This document shows, in pieces, positions 50,448 to 62,327 of a stretch of 64,000 bases of DNA; position 1 is the first letter of the stretch; each line of letters opens with the position of its first letter. The notes under the pieces were generated by a model. The model was not told the DNA's origin. It saw nothing but the letters and a program-made list of their open reading frames with translations, and ran no database searches. Source of the DNA: Monocercomonoides exilis (taxonomy: Eukaryota > Preaxostyla > Oxymonadida > Polymastigidae); the NCBI GenBank assembly GCA_001643675.2, contig LSRY02000001.1:801501-865500 (forward strand). The letters run 5' to 3'. Made by a program: the position numbers and the translations under genes.

Positions 50448-50908
50448 CTGTTTTCAATATAAAACAAGTGCGCATATAATAATATACTTAAATTAACATA
50501 TGAAAATGAAAGGATTGCAAACTATTGAATTCTAATTAAACGAAAACAGCATATTCAACTTTTCCAGATATTAAAAACTTTATTGTGGGTTAGATCAAAG
50601 ATGATTAATTAAATTTTTTGTTTATGATTTAAATTTTTTTGATGTAAATAAATTTATAAAATAAATTTATATTATAATAAAAGCACATTGGATGTCCAAA
50701 AATCACGTTTTCTTTAAAATTTGAATAATTTTTTATGAAATTCATGTTTTTATGGGTCATTTTTCAAGAATCATTTTTTTCAAAAAGAAAAGTTTTTTTC
50801 AAAAAATCGGTCCATAAAAAGTTTATAAATAATTATTATCTATTAATTCATTATTATTTGAGGGTTAAAAAACGCAAATTGCAAAAGGAACGCGTTTGAA
50901 CCTATGCC
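50448..50908 (-). repeat. Terminal inverted repeat of element B2 (right)
   Basis: Inverted partner of 45513-45973. Ends CCTATGCC at 50908. Confidence 0.93.
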
Positions 50909-51179
50909 GCGAATACCAGATGCAAATATTAATGGATCAATTTCGATGAAGATTCTAAAGATGAAAATGTCTCATTCAGTGAGTTGCATTCTGTTTTGAA
51001 AGGTTTTTCAAAAACATCATATTTTTGATCATTAAAAAAAATATGTGATCAAACACATTTTTTGTGAAAATTTTGGTAAAAATTGCACTTCAGTTTTTTC
51101 TCAGTGCATGCATAACAAAAACAAAGAACATTTTATACTGAAATTTTCTGAACAACAGATCACAAAATTGTCAAAAAGA

Positions 51180-51420
51180 ATAGTCGTATTTGGCATGCTT
51201 ATTCAATGATTATGCCAGAACTTTCTCGGATAATATAACTGTTTTATTTATCCAACACCATCTGCAGTGCTCCTCCTTCTTTGCTTTTCTCTTTTGTGAC
51301 CTCATCAAACGTGCCTTCTTTCATCACAGTACCCACTTCAATGCTCCTTCCATTCAAAGTCGCCTCTCATTTTTCATCTTTTTCGTCTTTTATCTCCAAT
51401 TACTGTGATTGGCATTTTAT
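51180..51420 (-). pseudogene. Probable surface protein fragment
   Basis: On the minus strand a frame reads NGRSIEVGTVMKEGTFDEV then KEGGALQMVLDK, TAA, NSYIIRESSGIIIE, TAA. The style matches the beta-helix repeats of elements A to C, with TAA again in frame. A TGA lies just upstream. It is short and isolated, so assignment rests on composition and repeat style alone. Confidence 0.35.
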
Positions 51421-51756
51421 CTAATTAACTATACAAATAAAATAGTTTCTCATTTTATCAATTACGAAAAAAAAGTTGAAAAAATCAACTTTTGTTTTGT
51501 TCATTGTTCTTTGAACTCATTATAGAATTATTTTGAATGTTACAGCTTATCTTTGCAAAAACAGTTCATTTCAACGTACAAAGATTAAACCTAATACAAA
51601 AATATATATCATAAAAGAAGATAATTGGGGAACACGATTTATTCAAAATTTATTATAATTAACAAATTCTATATAGTAAAAGAGTCATTTGCATATTTAT
51701 CAAAATTTCAAATCATAGAGGTTTTTTATTAAAAAATTTAAATAAAATATTCAAAA

Positions 51757-52434
51757 AATTATGGGTTTGATCAAATTATTGCAGAAAATGAAAACTTCAC
51801 AAACATATCAAATTTATCTTCTCTCAGTGATAGTTTCAGTGATAGAAAATTTTCATGGGACTATTATTTACACATTATAAACAGAGGCTTCAAACCGATT
51901 TGCTTCCTTCATCACACTCCAAAACTTTTCAGTAGAAGAGAGCTTTGCTATTATTATTGGAAATGTTGCAAAAGCAGTACAAAAGAATCTGTTTTCAGAA
52001 ATACAACATTTGCAAATAGCAAAATTCCAATTCACAAACTACTAAAGATTCTTTTGTTTTATTGGATCGGATAGAGCACACGTCACTTTTCTCAAATTAC
52101 TGAGATGCACAGACACACAGCTAGTTATTTGGCAAAGTTAATTCGATCTGTTTGCACACAGTTATGGAATGAAAATCAAGAGCCAATTGGAGGTAAAGGA
52201 GTTGATGTGTAAACTGACGAAGCTATTTGGCGAAGGAGAAAATATCGTCGTGGTAGAGCAAAAAAACAGATAAGGTTTTTCGGAGGGATCGAAAGGAAGG
52301 CAGATGGAGCAGAAAAGAATAAATTAATTATAATCGTTCCAAACAGAAAAGCAGAAACATTAATTCCCATAATAAAAGAGAAGATTAAGGCTGGATCAAC
52401 TGTTTTTTATAATCAATGGAAGGCATATGTGTGA
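51757..52434 (+). pseudogene. Merlin/IS1595-like DDE transposase, truncated
   Basis: One frame with TAG 52072 and TAA 52210 read as Gln. The N-terminal half has a Cys-containing strand block (YYYWKCCKSSTKESVFRN) and LLKILLFYWIG. The catalytic region begins IGGKGVDV.TDEAIWRRRKY, then GRAKKQIRFFGGIERK, VPNRKAETLIPIIKEKI and FYNQWKAYV. The order and spacing match ISXO2/IS1595 and eukaryotic Merlin transposases (VEIDES..RRKY.RGR, RSAETLLPII, SDxWxAY). The second catalytic Asp appears replaced by Asn (FYNQW), and the last third, including the third acidic residue, is cut off by a MITE at 52428. The copy is therefore dead, but it shows that this superfamily, with GG ends and 8-bp duplications, has been present. 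Confidence 0.72.
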
Positions 52435-52564
52435 TTATTTTTGAAATCATTGCTTTTTTCGGTGTGTTGTCTTTTCAAAGACAGTTCATCATCAGGAAGA
52501 GATTTTGCAATCAAATGCAACATCACCGCAACTGTTTGAAAAAACAACTGCATGATCTGAAATA
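52428..52564. mobile_element. Truncated copy of the 40005-40520 MITE
   Basis: GTGTGATTATTTTTGAAATC and about 100 bp onward match the inverse of 40390-40520, including CGGTGTG and CAAAGA blocks. It ends where the next MITE begins. Confidence 0.6.
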
Positions 52565-52958
52565 TACCTCTGTGACATGACAAGAGAAAATTGAAAAAAT
52601 GACAAAATGACTGACAATATATTTATGATTTGTCATAAAGGGTTATTTATAACGATTTCATAATTCTTAATTACTAAAAAAATTAATTTGAAAATCTTCC
52701 AGAAATAATTCTTATAATTTTGAAAAAATCAATTTTTTTATTTATGTGATCAAGTTCCCAATATTTATTTTTATTTGAAACGAAATGTCAGTTGAGGAAT
52801 ATATTTGTCACAATTTGTTATTGACAGTCACTGACGGTCACTGACAAAAGAGAAAAAACTTCAAGATATTACAGATGCTATCAACAAATTTTTTCCATAG
52901 TGCTTTGAAAAGTCTTGTGAAGTTTTTGCAACAGTTTATTTTATATTAATTTTGAAAA

Positions 52959-52997
<39 letters not shown>

Positions 52998-53039
52998 TGA
53001 CAGACGAGGCTTCAAGTTATTTGTCAGGTCACAGAGGTA
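52565..53039. mobile_element. TA-flanked MITE with TACCTCTGTGAC ends
   Basis: TACCTCTGTGACATGACA at the left pairs with TGTCAGGTCACAGAGGTA at the right (one mismatch), with TA on each side (52563-52564 and 53040-53041). This fits a Tc1/mariner-type MITE. It contains a run of over 30 T near 52965-52996 and short GACAGTCACTGAC repeats, with no coding. Confidence 0.65.
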
Positions 53040-53041
53040 TA

Positions 53042-53569
53042 ATCCGAAATAAAAAGAAAGACGTCTTGAATAATTCTTTTCATTTTTCATTCTTCTTTTG
53101 TTGATATTCACAGGTTATTTTGGTACCGAAATTTTTTTAAGTTTAAATATGAAATCAATAATTTTCATCCATATTAAGATAAGCGTCATTTCTAACAAAA
53201 CAATAAGCATTGCAACAAATTTCTGATCAACGATAAATAAATATGACATTTCTTTAAAGAAACCTAATCTTTTTATGATAAAATTCAAATGTGGTACATG
53301 CCTTTACCTTTCTTTCTTGTTTCTCGTTTTTTTTCGATGAAACTATTTTTCTTTACCACCACATTATTGACAAAAAAAATCATTCTTCAGATTTATCATT
53401 TTAATAATCATAATTGAAATTGCAACCGCAATCATGATATCCTTTGTCTTTCTTTCTTTCTTTCTTTTCATCAACTAAATGAATATTTTTAACTAGCAAA
53501 AAACTATTGTTTTCTTTTTTCAAATGTTATAATTCCATCTTCCTCAGCTTATCTCAAATTTTGACTTTC
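53042..53569. other. AT-rich spacer
   Basis: Nothing recognisable; a short CTTT repeat lies at about 53445-53467. Confidence 0.5.
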
Positions 53570-54990
53570 TGCAAGTTGGATTCACACTAACGTTTTTCAT
53601 CCATCCTTTAAAAGACTGCTGATGCAAATGTGTCTGTGCATTCAATCGCATTTTCTGACAAGATAGGAACAGCCTTTACATATTCTCGTTCATGACTTCC
53701 CATCCATTTCCTCTCGCACTGAGAGATATTCCTCACGAAATTTTGGAAAAAACGATTCCACTCAATTTGTGAAAAATGAGAAGTCAATAAACAATTAAGT
53801 TGCTTCTCCAATCATCCATTTGTATTCTCCGCCCACAGAAACATCGCCCATGGCTCTGTCTCTAATTTTTTTTCAACACCACATTCTCCACCAATTTCAA
53901 AATAACTTCAAGAATCACAAGAAGAAGAGAAGAAGTGGATCCATTCTGAACAATCTCTGATACTATCTTTATCACCATCGATGCAACCTTCATTTTTATT
54001 GGCATTGCTTCCTGAGAATTTGTTGGTATATCCTTTGAAAATTATCTGCAAATACAATTATCCTAAAAAATAAATCCAGCATTACTCATCCTTTGCACTA
54101 CTATCGATGGCAACAGATTTCACAGCCTCGACAATCATTCTATCTCCTCTGCTTATGTTCAAACCATTTCTATTGTCATTTTTGCACCAAATCTCATATC
54201 TCTCTCCATCTGCATCGTTTTCATCATCTTCCCTTTCACCTTCGTTTCACCTCCAAGATGACTCCTCATCAACTTTAGCCCATCTTTGTTTGAGATATCG
54301 CACATTCTCATTGTGCACTTGCCGCTCAACAGCACGTCATTGATTTCAATCTTTTGCATTTCAGACGGAGTTCCTTCTTTATTCTGCATCAGCTCCTTTA
54401 GCTTCTCCGAAGTTGTATCCATCATCAAGCAAATTCTGATTATTATCCATTCCTCCGCATTCACCTAATCTTTTATCTTCCACGAATCCACTCCTTTGTT
54501 GAATACTTGAGCTGATGCTGCTTTTTCTCTCCTCTTTCTTCTCCTCTCATTTTTCTAATTCTTCAATCAATTCGCCAACATCATATAAAGATTGATGTAC
54601 GATCTCAAACAATTTCTTCCCTTCTTTCTTGTTTCTTTCTTTAAACTTTAGCTTTTCTATCACTTTCTCCACATGCATCATGCACCTCATCACTATTCTC
54701 TCCAGCAATTCTTTGCCTTCTGTTTTAGCACCACCAGTCTTACCAGAACAAACAATTGATCCGCTGTGTTTTTCCCTGCAAACTCAGCCAGCTCTGGAAA
54801 TACCTCCAGTATTTCCATTTCTGAAGGAAACTGCTAGCAGTTGTCAATCACCGTCTTTTTCCTTTTTGCTCACAGAAGTTATCCGAATCGCTTTCACAAA
54901 AAGTTTCACTCCACTTTCGAAAATTGTGACATATGACTGCTCATGCACAAATTTGCTGTCTTGATTGCAAAATTAATTAAATATCTTTCT
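53570..54990 (-). pseudogene. Unidentified helical protein, GC-richer codons, frame-disrupted
   Basis: The minus strand gives helical segments in alternating frames: KFVHEQSYVTIFESGVKLFV (near 54950), VIDNC-TAG-QFPSEMEILEVFPELAEF (near 54840), LLERIVMRCMMHVEKVIEKL (near 54680), and EEWIIIRICLMMDTTSEKLK (near 54450) running to about 54160. The TAG fits Gln. Leu-rich amphipathic helices resemble HEAT/ARM-type proteins such as the one at 30386-31664, but I cannot match blocks confidently. Repeated frame changes point to a pseudogene or to undetected small introns. The plus-strand reading frames here are shadows. Confidence 0.4.
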
Positions 54991-55313
54991 CCTCCTTCTC
55001 TTCACATTCATCATTAATATCCTCTTCTTCTTTATGACCATCATCATCTTTTTTTTTTTTCATTTTTCCATTATGTTCCAATGGAATCCTATTGAGATGA
55101 GGAGGACGAGAAAGGAGTCATGAAATGAAGCGAAGTCATGGAGCACAAAATAACGGTGAATCATAGGATTTGCTGTTGAATTCCTATGAATGGTTAATGC
55201 TGTTTGATCTAGGAACAAAAATTTGTTTTTTTTAAAAAAAAAATTTATAAAATGAAAATGAACTGTATTGTTGTTATTTGTCATTTTGTTAAAATTTTTA
55301 TTTTTTGAAGAAA

Positions 55314-55559
55314 TGGGTGATTCTTTTTGAAGTCACAAATGTTTTATTTTCAAACAAATTAAAAATTTCATATTTTGCTCCAATTTTCTGTTTCAGCTCA
55401 CAAATCTTCTTTCGAATGTTTGTTATTGTATTATCCAGAAATAGATTTGATTGAAGTGAAGTTTGATATTAGTTATCAGAAATTTGAGCAAAATATGAAA
55501 ATTTAATTTTATTTGAAAATTAAACATTTGTGACTTTTCAAAAAGAATCACCCAAATGT
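55314..55559. mobile_element. 245-bp foldback MITE, copy 2
   Basis: GGGTGATTCTTTTTGAAGTC pairs with GACTTTTCAAAAAGAATCAC at the other end, and the inner arms (TTTCATATTTTGCTC with GAGCAAAATATGAAA) also pair. Confidence 0.65.
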
Positions 55560-55765
55560 GATATTTATAAAATTACTATTGTTTTTAATTTATTTCAGAT
55601 GTTTTTTTTTCTGAAAAAAATGAATTTACCATTAAAATTGTTCTCACAAATATTTTTCAATGTCTCTTTTCATGTTTTGCACTTCCCAAGTGCATTATAG
55701 TTTAGATTGAAAAGTCATAAAACTTGAAGTTGCTCATGTTTCTGGCATATTTCAATAAATGCCTT

Positions 55766-58700
55766 ATGAAAGAGCTTTGTTCATTCTTCGAGCTTTTATG
55801 CTTGAAGACTCTTTCGGATTGCAGCTCTACAACGATTTTATCAAATCGTGTTTACGTTTGATTATTTTTTATATGCTATTTAATTCTTATTTAAATTGAT
55901 AATTTTAGTTTTTTTTAATACCACAATTTTTATTTGAACGAGTATTTTATTTCAGAAGGTTTATTTACAAGTGACTGTTATTCGAAAAATTAATGATGTG
56001 CAACATTTATCAAATTCTGCTCTTTTTTTACCTCTCGTTAACTCCTCACAACAAGCTCAGACACAATCTTCTCTTCAGCAGCAGCAGCCACAACAACAAC
56101 AGCAGCAGCAGCCACAACAACAGCAGCAGCAGCAGCCACAACAACAGCAGCAGCAGCAGCCACAACAACAGCAGCAGCAGCAGCCACAACAACAACAGCA
56201 GCAGCAGCCACAACAACAGCAGCAGCAGCAGCCACAACAACAGCAGCAGCAGCAGCCACAACAACAACAGCAGCAGCAGCCACAACAACAGCAGCAGCAG
56301 CAGCCACAACAACAACAGCAGCAGCAGCCACAACAACAACAGCAGCAGCAGCCACAACAACAACAGCAGCAGCAGCCACAACAACAACAGCAGCAGCAGC
56401 CACAACAACAACAGCAGCAGCAGCCACAACAACAACAGCAGCAGCAGCCACAACAACAACAGCAGCAGCAGCCACAACAACAACAGCAGCAGCAGCCACA
56501 ACAACAGCAGCAGCAGCAGCCACAACAACAGCAGCAGCAGCAGCCACAACAACAACAGCAGCAGCAGCCACAACAACAACAGCAGCAGCAGCCACAACAA
56601 CAGCAGCAGCAGCAGCCACAACAACAACAGCAGCAGCAGCCACAACAACAACAGCAGCAGCAGCCACAACAACAGCAGCAGCAGCAGCCACAACAACAGC
56701 AGCAGCAGCAGCCACAACAACAACAGCAGCAGCAGCCACAACAACAACAGCAGCAGCAGCCACAACAACAACAGCAGCAGCAGCCACAACAACAACAGCA
56801 GCAGCAGCCACAACAACAGCAGCAGCAGCAGCCACAACAACAACAGCAGCAGCAGCCACAACAACAGCAGCAGCAGCAGCCACAACAACAACAGCAGCAG
56901 CAGCCACAACAACAGCAGCAGCAGCAGCCACAACAACAGCAGCAGCAGCAGCCACAACAACAGCAGCAGCAGCAGCCACAACAACAACAGCAGCAGCAGC
57001 CACAACAACAACAGCAGCAGCAGCCACAACAACAACAGCAGCAGCAGCCACAACAACAGCAGCAGCAGCAGCCACAACAACAGCAGCAGCAGCAGCCACA
57101 ACAACAACAGCAGCAGCAGCCACAACAACAACAGCAGCAGCAGCCACAACAACAGCAGCAGCAGCAGCCACAACAACAGCAGCAGCAGCAGCCACAACAA
57201 CAACAGCAGCAGCAGCCACAACAACAACAGCAGCAGCAGCCACAACAACAACAGCAGCAGCAGCCACAACAACAACAGCAGCAGCAGCCACAACAACAAC
57301 AGCAGCAGCAGCCACAACAACAGCAGCAGCAGCAGCCACAACAACAACAGCAGCAGCAGCCACAACAACAACAGCAGCAGCAGCCACAACAACAACAGCA
57401 GCAGCAGCCACAACAACAACAGCAGCAGCAGCCACAACAACAACAGCAGCAGCAGCCACAACAACAACAGCAGCAGCAGCCACAACAACAACAGCAGCAG
57501 CAGCCACAACAACAACAGCAGCAGCAGCCACAACAACAACAGCAGCAGCAGCCACAACAACAGCAGCAGCAGCAGCCACAACAACAACAGCAGCAGCAGC
57601 CACAACAACAACAGCAGCAGCAGCCACAACAACAACAGCAGCAGCAGCCACAACAACAACAGCAGCAGCAGCCACAACAACAACAGACTATGCTAATGTC
57701 TTCTGCGCAATCACCTTTTCAGACACAACCTCAATCTCTTCTTCAATTACAACAACAACAACAAACTTCTTTTTATAACTTCACAAACATCAATTCAGAA
57801 AAGGAAGAGAAAAGATCATCTACAAATTCACATCATTTCGATAAATTTTGTATTTCTTTTAAAGCTAATTCCTCATTTCAAACTAATACAAAAGAAGCAA
57901 AGAAATACATAAAACATTCGGCTTTTTCTTCCGAAATTGCAAAACAATCAAAAAAGCAATATGCTTTATCATCATCTTTTTCTTCATTATCTTCAAAAGA
58001 AAATTCAAGATCCTGCGTTATCATGCTTCTTTCTTCACAAAGAGGCTTGAAAAATAATGGCAACGTGTGCTCTCTTTCTGCCATTTGTCAGTGTTTGGCT
58101 TCTCTTGATCTTGAATTTATAGACATTTCAAAAATGAACAGTATGCAAAAAACATTCATGCAGCTGTTTCATCTACTTCGAATCTCTTCGTTTAATTTTA
58201 ATGCGTGGGTTGGAGGACAAATATATAAATTTGGCGACACTTATCTTGGAGGAAAGAATCAGCAAAAAGAACTGTCTGTTGTTTTTGAAAGACTTCTCAA
58301 AGTTCTTACCAAAAATTGTAATGAAATAAATGATATGTTTGCTATCATTTCATAAATTGTTTTAATGTGTGTTCATTGTAATGATTACTCAATTTCTAAA
58401 AGGGATGATCAGTTTTTTGTTACAATCAGAGGATCAGATGTTGTTTCTGGTCTTCAAAATCCATTGACTTGCAGTTCTGTTTTAGTTGAAAAGAGAATAG
58501 GAGAGTGTGTTTCATGTCACAAAGATAGACAATTTTTGAAATTTGTTCGCTTTTTGTATTTTCCAAAAGTGTTAAGTGGTTTATTCAACGTTGGTGATTT
58601 TTTCACTGTTACAGCTCCTCCTCTTTCTATTCATTTTGTTGATTCAGGGTTAGGGCCTGAGGATTTAAAAATATTTGATCCAAAGGCTTCCTCTGAAGAT

Positions 58701-59177
58701 TCATTTTTTGCTTCTGGTTCTGTTGATGATGTTGTTGTTTATGAATTTGTTGGATGTGTTATTCATTCAAGTGTTCTTTATAAGCAAGGGCATTTTTTGG
58801 TCGTTGTGAAAGAAGATGTTTCTAAACCTAGTTCCATTTTAAAGTTTATTGAGTGTAATGATCATATTGTTTCAAAAATTATTCCTGAAAAATGGAATGA
58901 TTTTGGAATCATCTTGCTTCAGAAAATTGGCATCCTTCTATTAGTTTTTACAAAAAAGTTGAAAAATCATAATTCTTTTCATTTTTTATTTTTTTTATTT
59001 TAATTTTTAAGAATTTTCTAAATTGCAAAAAAACAAATTTAACTTTTCGATTTATTATTTTTCTTTTTTGTTTTTTTCCTAATAATTGAAATTTATAAAA
59101 GTTTGAATTTTTTAATAACTCGATTTTTAAAAAAAAAGATAATTCAAAATAAACATGAGTTGCTTTGTGACTATTGA
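55766..59177 (+). CDS. USP-family deubiquitinase-like protein with giant Gln/Pro repeat (copy 3)
   Basis: Exon 1 starts at ATG 55766 (MKELCSFFELLCLKTLSDC). An intron (55856-55955) joins it in phase to VYLQVTVIRKINDV. Then comes a 537-codon Gln/Pro repeat (56076-57686), a Ser-rich stretch and the USP domain: RGLKNNGNVCSLSAICQCL (Cys box, about 58042-58098), GGKNQQKELSVVFERLL (QQ box), CVHC and CVSC (zinc ribbon), and YKQGHFLVVVKED (His box, about 58777-58815). TAA at 58353 lies between the QQ box and the zinc ribbon and must be read through. Cys and His are present; the usual Asn/Asp partner region reads IECNDHIV. With TAR=Gln the frame ends at TGA 59175, but the last 60 codons look non-coding. 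No DDE-like domain follows, so this is either a USP-only relative or a truncated fusion. Confidence 0.65.
55856..55955 (+). other. Predicted intron
   Basis: GTTTGATTA to TTTATTTCAG, 100 bp, phase 0 on both sides. Confidence 0.55.
56076..57686 (+). repeat. 24-bp minisatellite coding for (P)(Q7), about 67 units
   Basis: The unit is CCA followed by seven Gln codons. Two unit types alternate irregularly: one with 3 CAA then 4 CAG, the other with 2 CAA then 5 CAG. The second type makes up roughly a third of units (about 22 of 67 by my count). I saw no other substitution. Long open frames in the other phases (Ser/His/Asn, Ala/Val, Leu/Trp) are by-products. Confidence 0.95.
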
Positions 59178-61697
59178 AATACAAAATTGGTTTCCTGAAG
59201 GACCGAGTAATAATGTTCACGTCAGAACCTCAATTATTTGAACAAATAATTGCAAATGCAAATATTGTTAAATATTTATTCAAATAAGCGAAGAATGAAA
59301 ATACGTTTCTCAAAAAGGACGTTGAGAAATTATCAAATTTGAAATATATTGATCATTAGACCGTCAGTGAAGTCAGTGAAGTTCGTGACTGTTAATGAAG
59401 TCAGTATTCTGCAGGGAAGAAATTTTTAATTAATTTATGAAACAAAGAAAAGTTCGAAGAATAGAATAAAATGAATATATAAATATAATACGATATATTT
59501 CAAAAATTCCAAAAATCAGAGAAAATAATATTTTTTTCAAATACCAATACTGACGTGGATTTTTAATTATTGACGGACGTGACAAAAATTTTATGATCTG
59601 TAACACATGTTTAATTCAAAATTAAAAATTAATTCGGCTCTGTGAATAATTGTTTTTTATTTATGATAAAAAGTGTTCATTCATAAAAAATCGATAGTCT
59701 AAATCGGATATAATCACATTGATTTTTGCACAACTTTTTGTGACGATATCCGATTGTGATAATATCTGATGCAACTTAACACAGAAAATAATAAAAATTA
59801 ATAAATAAATTCATTAATTTTGGGTCATATTTTTAATTTTTGGAAATTCTTCACATAAATACATTTTTCAATAGTAATAACAATTTTTTGGATTTTATTA
59901 TGTTATTAAGACTCATTTAAACATATTTTTGTAAAAGTGAAATATTGAGATTTCTGATCGAAAAGTTGAATTTTCATGGAAAAAATCACAAACAACGAAA
60001 AAAAAAAATGTAATCATATATTTTCATTCCTGTGATCTCATGATATTGAAAATGTGTGAAAATTTGGCAAAAAATGTCTTTACATCAAATTATGAACCAA
60101 AAAAAAAATGATTATATTCGGTTTTATTATGAACTATTTTAAATGAGCAAGCTAAATTTAAAAAAAAAGGTGATTTTGTATTTCGATAAATATATTATTT
60201 ATCAAATTACTAATTCACTTATATCATATAATTTTAAACATTCATCGATTATTTCAAGCTTTTAATCTTAATATATAAATTATTATAAATATGTTTAATT
60301 ATTTTATAATTAATTAATTTTGTTATAGAGATTAAATAATAATATTTTCAAGATATTATAGTTAAGGGAATATTATTTGCATTAAAATGAATACAACTAT
60401 TAAATGAAAATGAAAAGATTGCAACAATAATAATTTAAAAATTATTAATTTCTTTTCTAATAGAAAAAATAAAGTGAATTTTCAATTTAAAATTCTTATT
60501 ATATATATCTAGATTTTAATTAACTAAATATTATTTTAAGAAGTATTATTGTCAAAGGAATGATTGTTAATATTGCATAGTTTTTATGATTTGAACGATT
60601 GGGATATAATTATAAACAATTAATGATTTGAAATTACATTTTTTTATGTGTTTTTTAAACTAAATAATGTTAAATAAATATAAAATTTTTGTAGTCGGTT
60701 AAGAATTAAAATTGAATTGATAATATTATTCAATAGTTAATTATTCAAATTTTTTGCATAATAATGTGAATTTTTAAACATGATTTAAAGTTTACTCATT
60801 AAAGTTACATTGTAAAAGATTTGAATTATGATTATTAACATCAGACATTAAAGAAACGGAAATAAATGTTGAATTTGGTTTATGAAATCAAAAATAACAA
60901 AATTGAAGAATTGAATATATAAAACCAATAAGAACGAACACATTATTCAATTAACGAGTTCCAAGTTTATTATTCAATAACTGAGTCAAATAACCAAATA
61001 CTCTGAAACAATCATTTATCTATTATGTTTAGCAAAAAATGAAAGTGAACAGTATTTATAAAAGAATAAAGAATTTAGGAGAAAACAATGAATGAAAAAT
61101 TTGAGAATTACGAAAATGCGGCCTATTGTTGCAAAAAAAGTAAAAAGAATTATCATTCAAAAATATATCAAATTGCTGTAGTTGTTTTAAACATTCACAA
61201 ACAAAACGATAATCATGTGATCGAATTTCTGAAAATAATTAAAACAACACTTTTTGAAAATACAAAAATTATCAACGTAAAAAACCACAAAACACAAATG
61301 AGAAATTTGTTTCTTATTGAAGTTAGATTTTCCAGTTTGATTATTTGAAATTGGCAATCTCCAATTTTCTTAAAAATCCATGATTATTATCACTTTATCT
61401 TTTTTCAGCTTATCTTTTTTTCATAAAAATAATTTCTTTGATGTTGGGTCTTTTTTTAAAACTGAATAATAACTTATTCCAATTTTCATTATCAAATCGC
61501 AACAACAGAGTCGCGACATGTTGTGTTTATCTAAATTTATGAAATAAAATAAATTTGGTATTTTCTCAATCTTTTTCCTGGCAACTCGAGGATTTTCATA
61601 TATTTTTTGTTTTGTGACTTGTGATATTCACTTTTTTTGTTTCTTAAATTACTTCACCATTATTTTGAGTTAGGTTTTCAATTTTGTTTGTATATTT
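59178..61697. other. Very AT-rich stretch
   Basis: No gene. GTCAGTGAAGTCAGTGAAG-type short repeats lie at 59363-59405, and a GGATATAATCACA / GATATCCGATTGTGATAA inverted motif is near 59705-59765. Confidence 0.5.
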
Positions 61698-61937
61698 GTC
61701 AAAATTTTTTTGAAAAGTTCCTTTTATTTAATTTTCAAATAAAATAAAAATTTCATATTTTCATCAATTTTTTGTTCCTACTCAAGAAACTTCACCAAAA
61801 TGGAAACAAATCCAAAAGAATGTTATCATTACCGTTTTTGTGAAGTTTCATAATTGGGAACATAAATTTGATCAAAATATGAAATTTTTGTTATATTAGA
61901 AAATAAAACAAAAGGAACTTTTCAAAAAATTTTAGAC
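61698..61937. mobile_element. 245-bp foldback MITE, copy 3
   Basis: GTCAAAATTTTTTTGAAAAG pairs with TTTCAAAAAATTTTAGAC at the right end. The inner arms (ATGAAA, GTTCC) have the same order as in the 33855 copy. Confidence 0.68.
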
Positions 61938-62327
61938 ATTTATTATATATTAATTAAACTTTTTATGATATGTTTTTTGAGTTTTGTATAATTTTTGTAC
62001 AGTGCCTTTGTATCATGTTTTAAAGCAATTTTAACTAGCATAGATAACTTATATCCATTTTTAACACTATTTTTTATATGTTTAATATAAATATGAGAGT
62101 TCTAAATGTTTCAATATTTTTTTTTAACAGATTCACTAATTTCATATTTTTATTTTTTGTTTTAAGTGTTAACAAGCAAACAATGATATGCAATGAATTT
62201 TTCTTGTATTTATATATATGTTTAATATGTGCTTAAACAAAAAAACTTATCAATTACAAAATTATATTGTATTAAGATAAAAAGGGAACCAAGGTGAAAT
62301 GAAAAATACAATATAGTTATAAAAAAC

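Larger units (their letters stand above)
45513..50908. mobile_element. Element B2: inverted near-identical copy of element B
   Basis: 5396 bp against 5398 bp for element B, in opposite orientation and matching wherever I compared them. One difference is a single G lost in the GG at the position equivalent to 19148, which shifts the frame after the CESI motif; another single-base length difference lies in the distal 1.1 kb. The 461-bp terminal repeats are complete. The flanks do not form a target duplication (GAAAGAAC at 45505-45512, GCGAATAC at 50909-50916), so this copy has been rearranged or its insertion removed flanking sequence. Confidence 0.92.

Noticed and set aside
15745-50908. Inversion of the segment between B and B2 by recombination
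   Set aside because: Such an inversion would swap the target duplications, but element B keeps a perfect pair and its flanks rejoin one gene in frame.
50909-51010. Reading the right flank of B2 as the missing USP half of copy 2
   Set aside because: Both strands stay open for about 30 codons with TAR as Gln, but neither shows a Cys box, QQ box or zinc ribbon, so I could not support it.
56038-57696. Three other open frames of over 500 codons across the Gln/Pro repeat (Ser/His/Asn, Ala/Val and Leu/Trp runs)
   Set aside because: They are automatic by-products of a 24-bp repeat with no stop in any frame; only the Gln/Pro frame continues into the USP domain.
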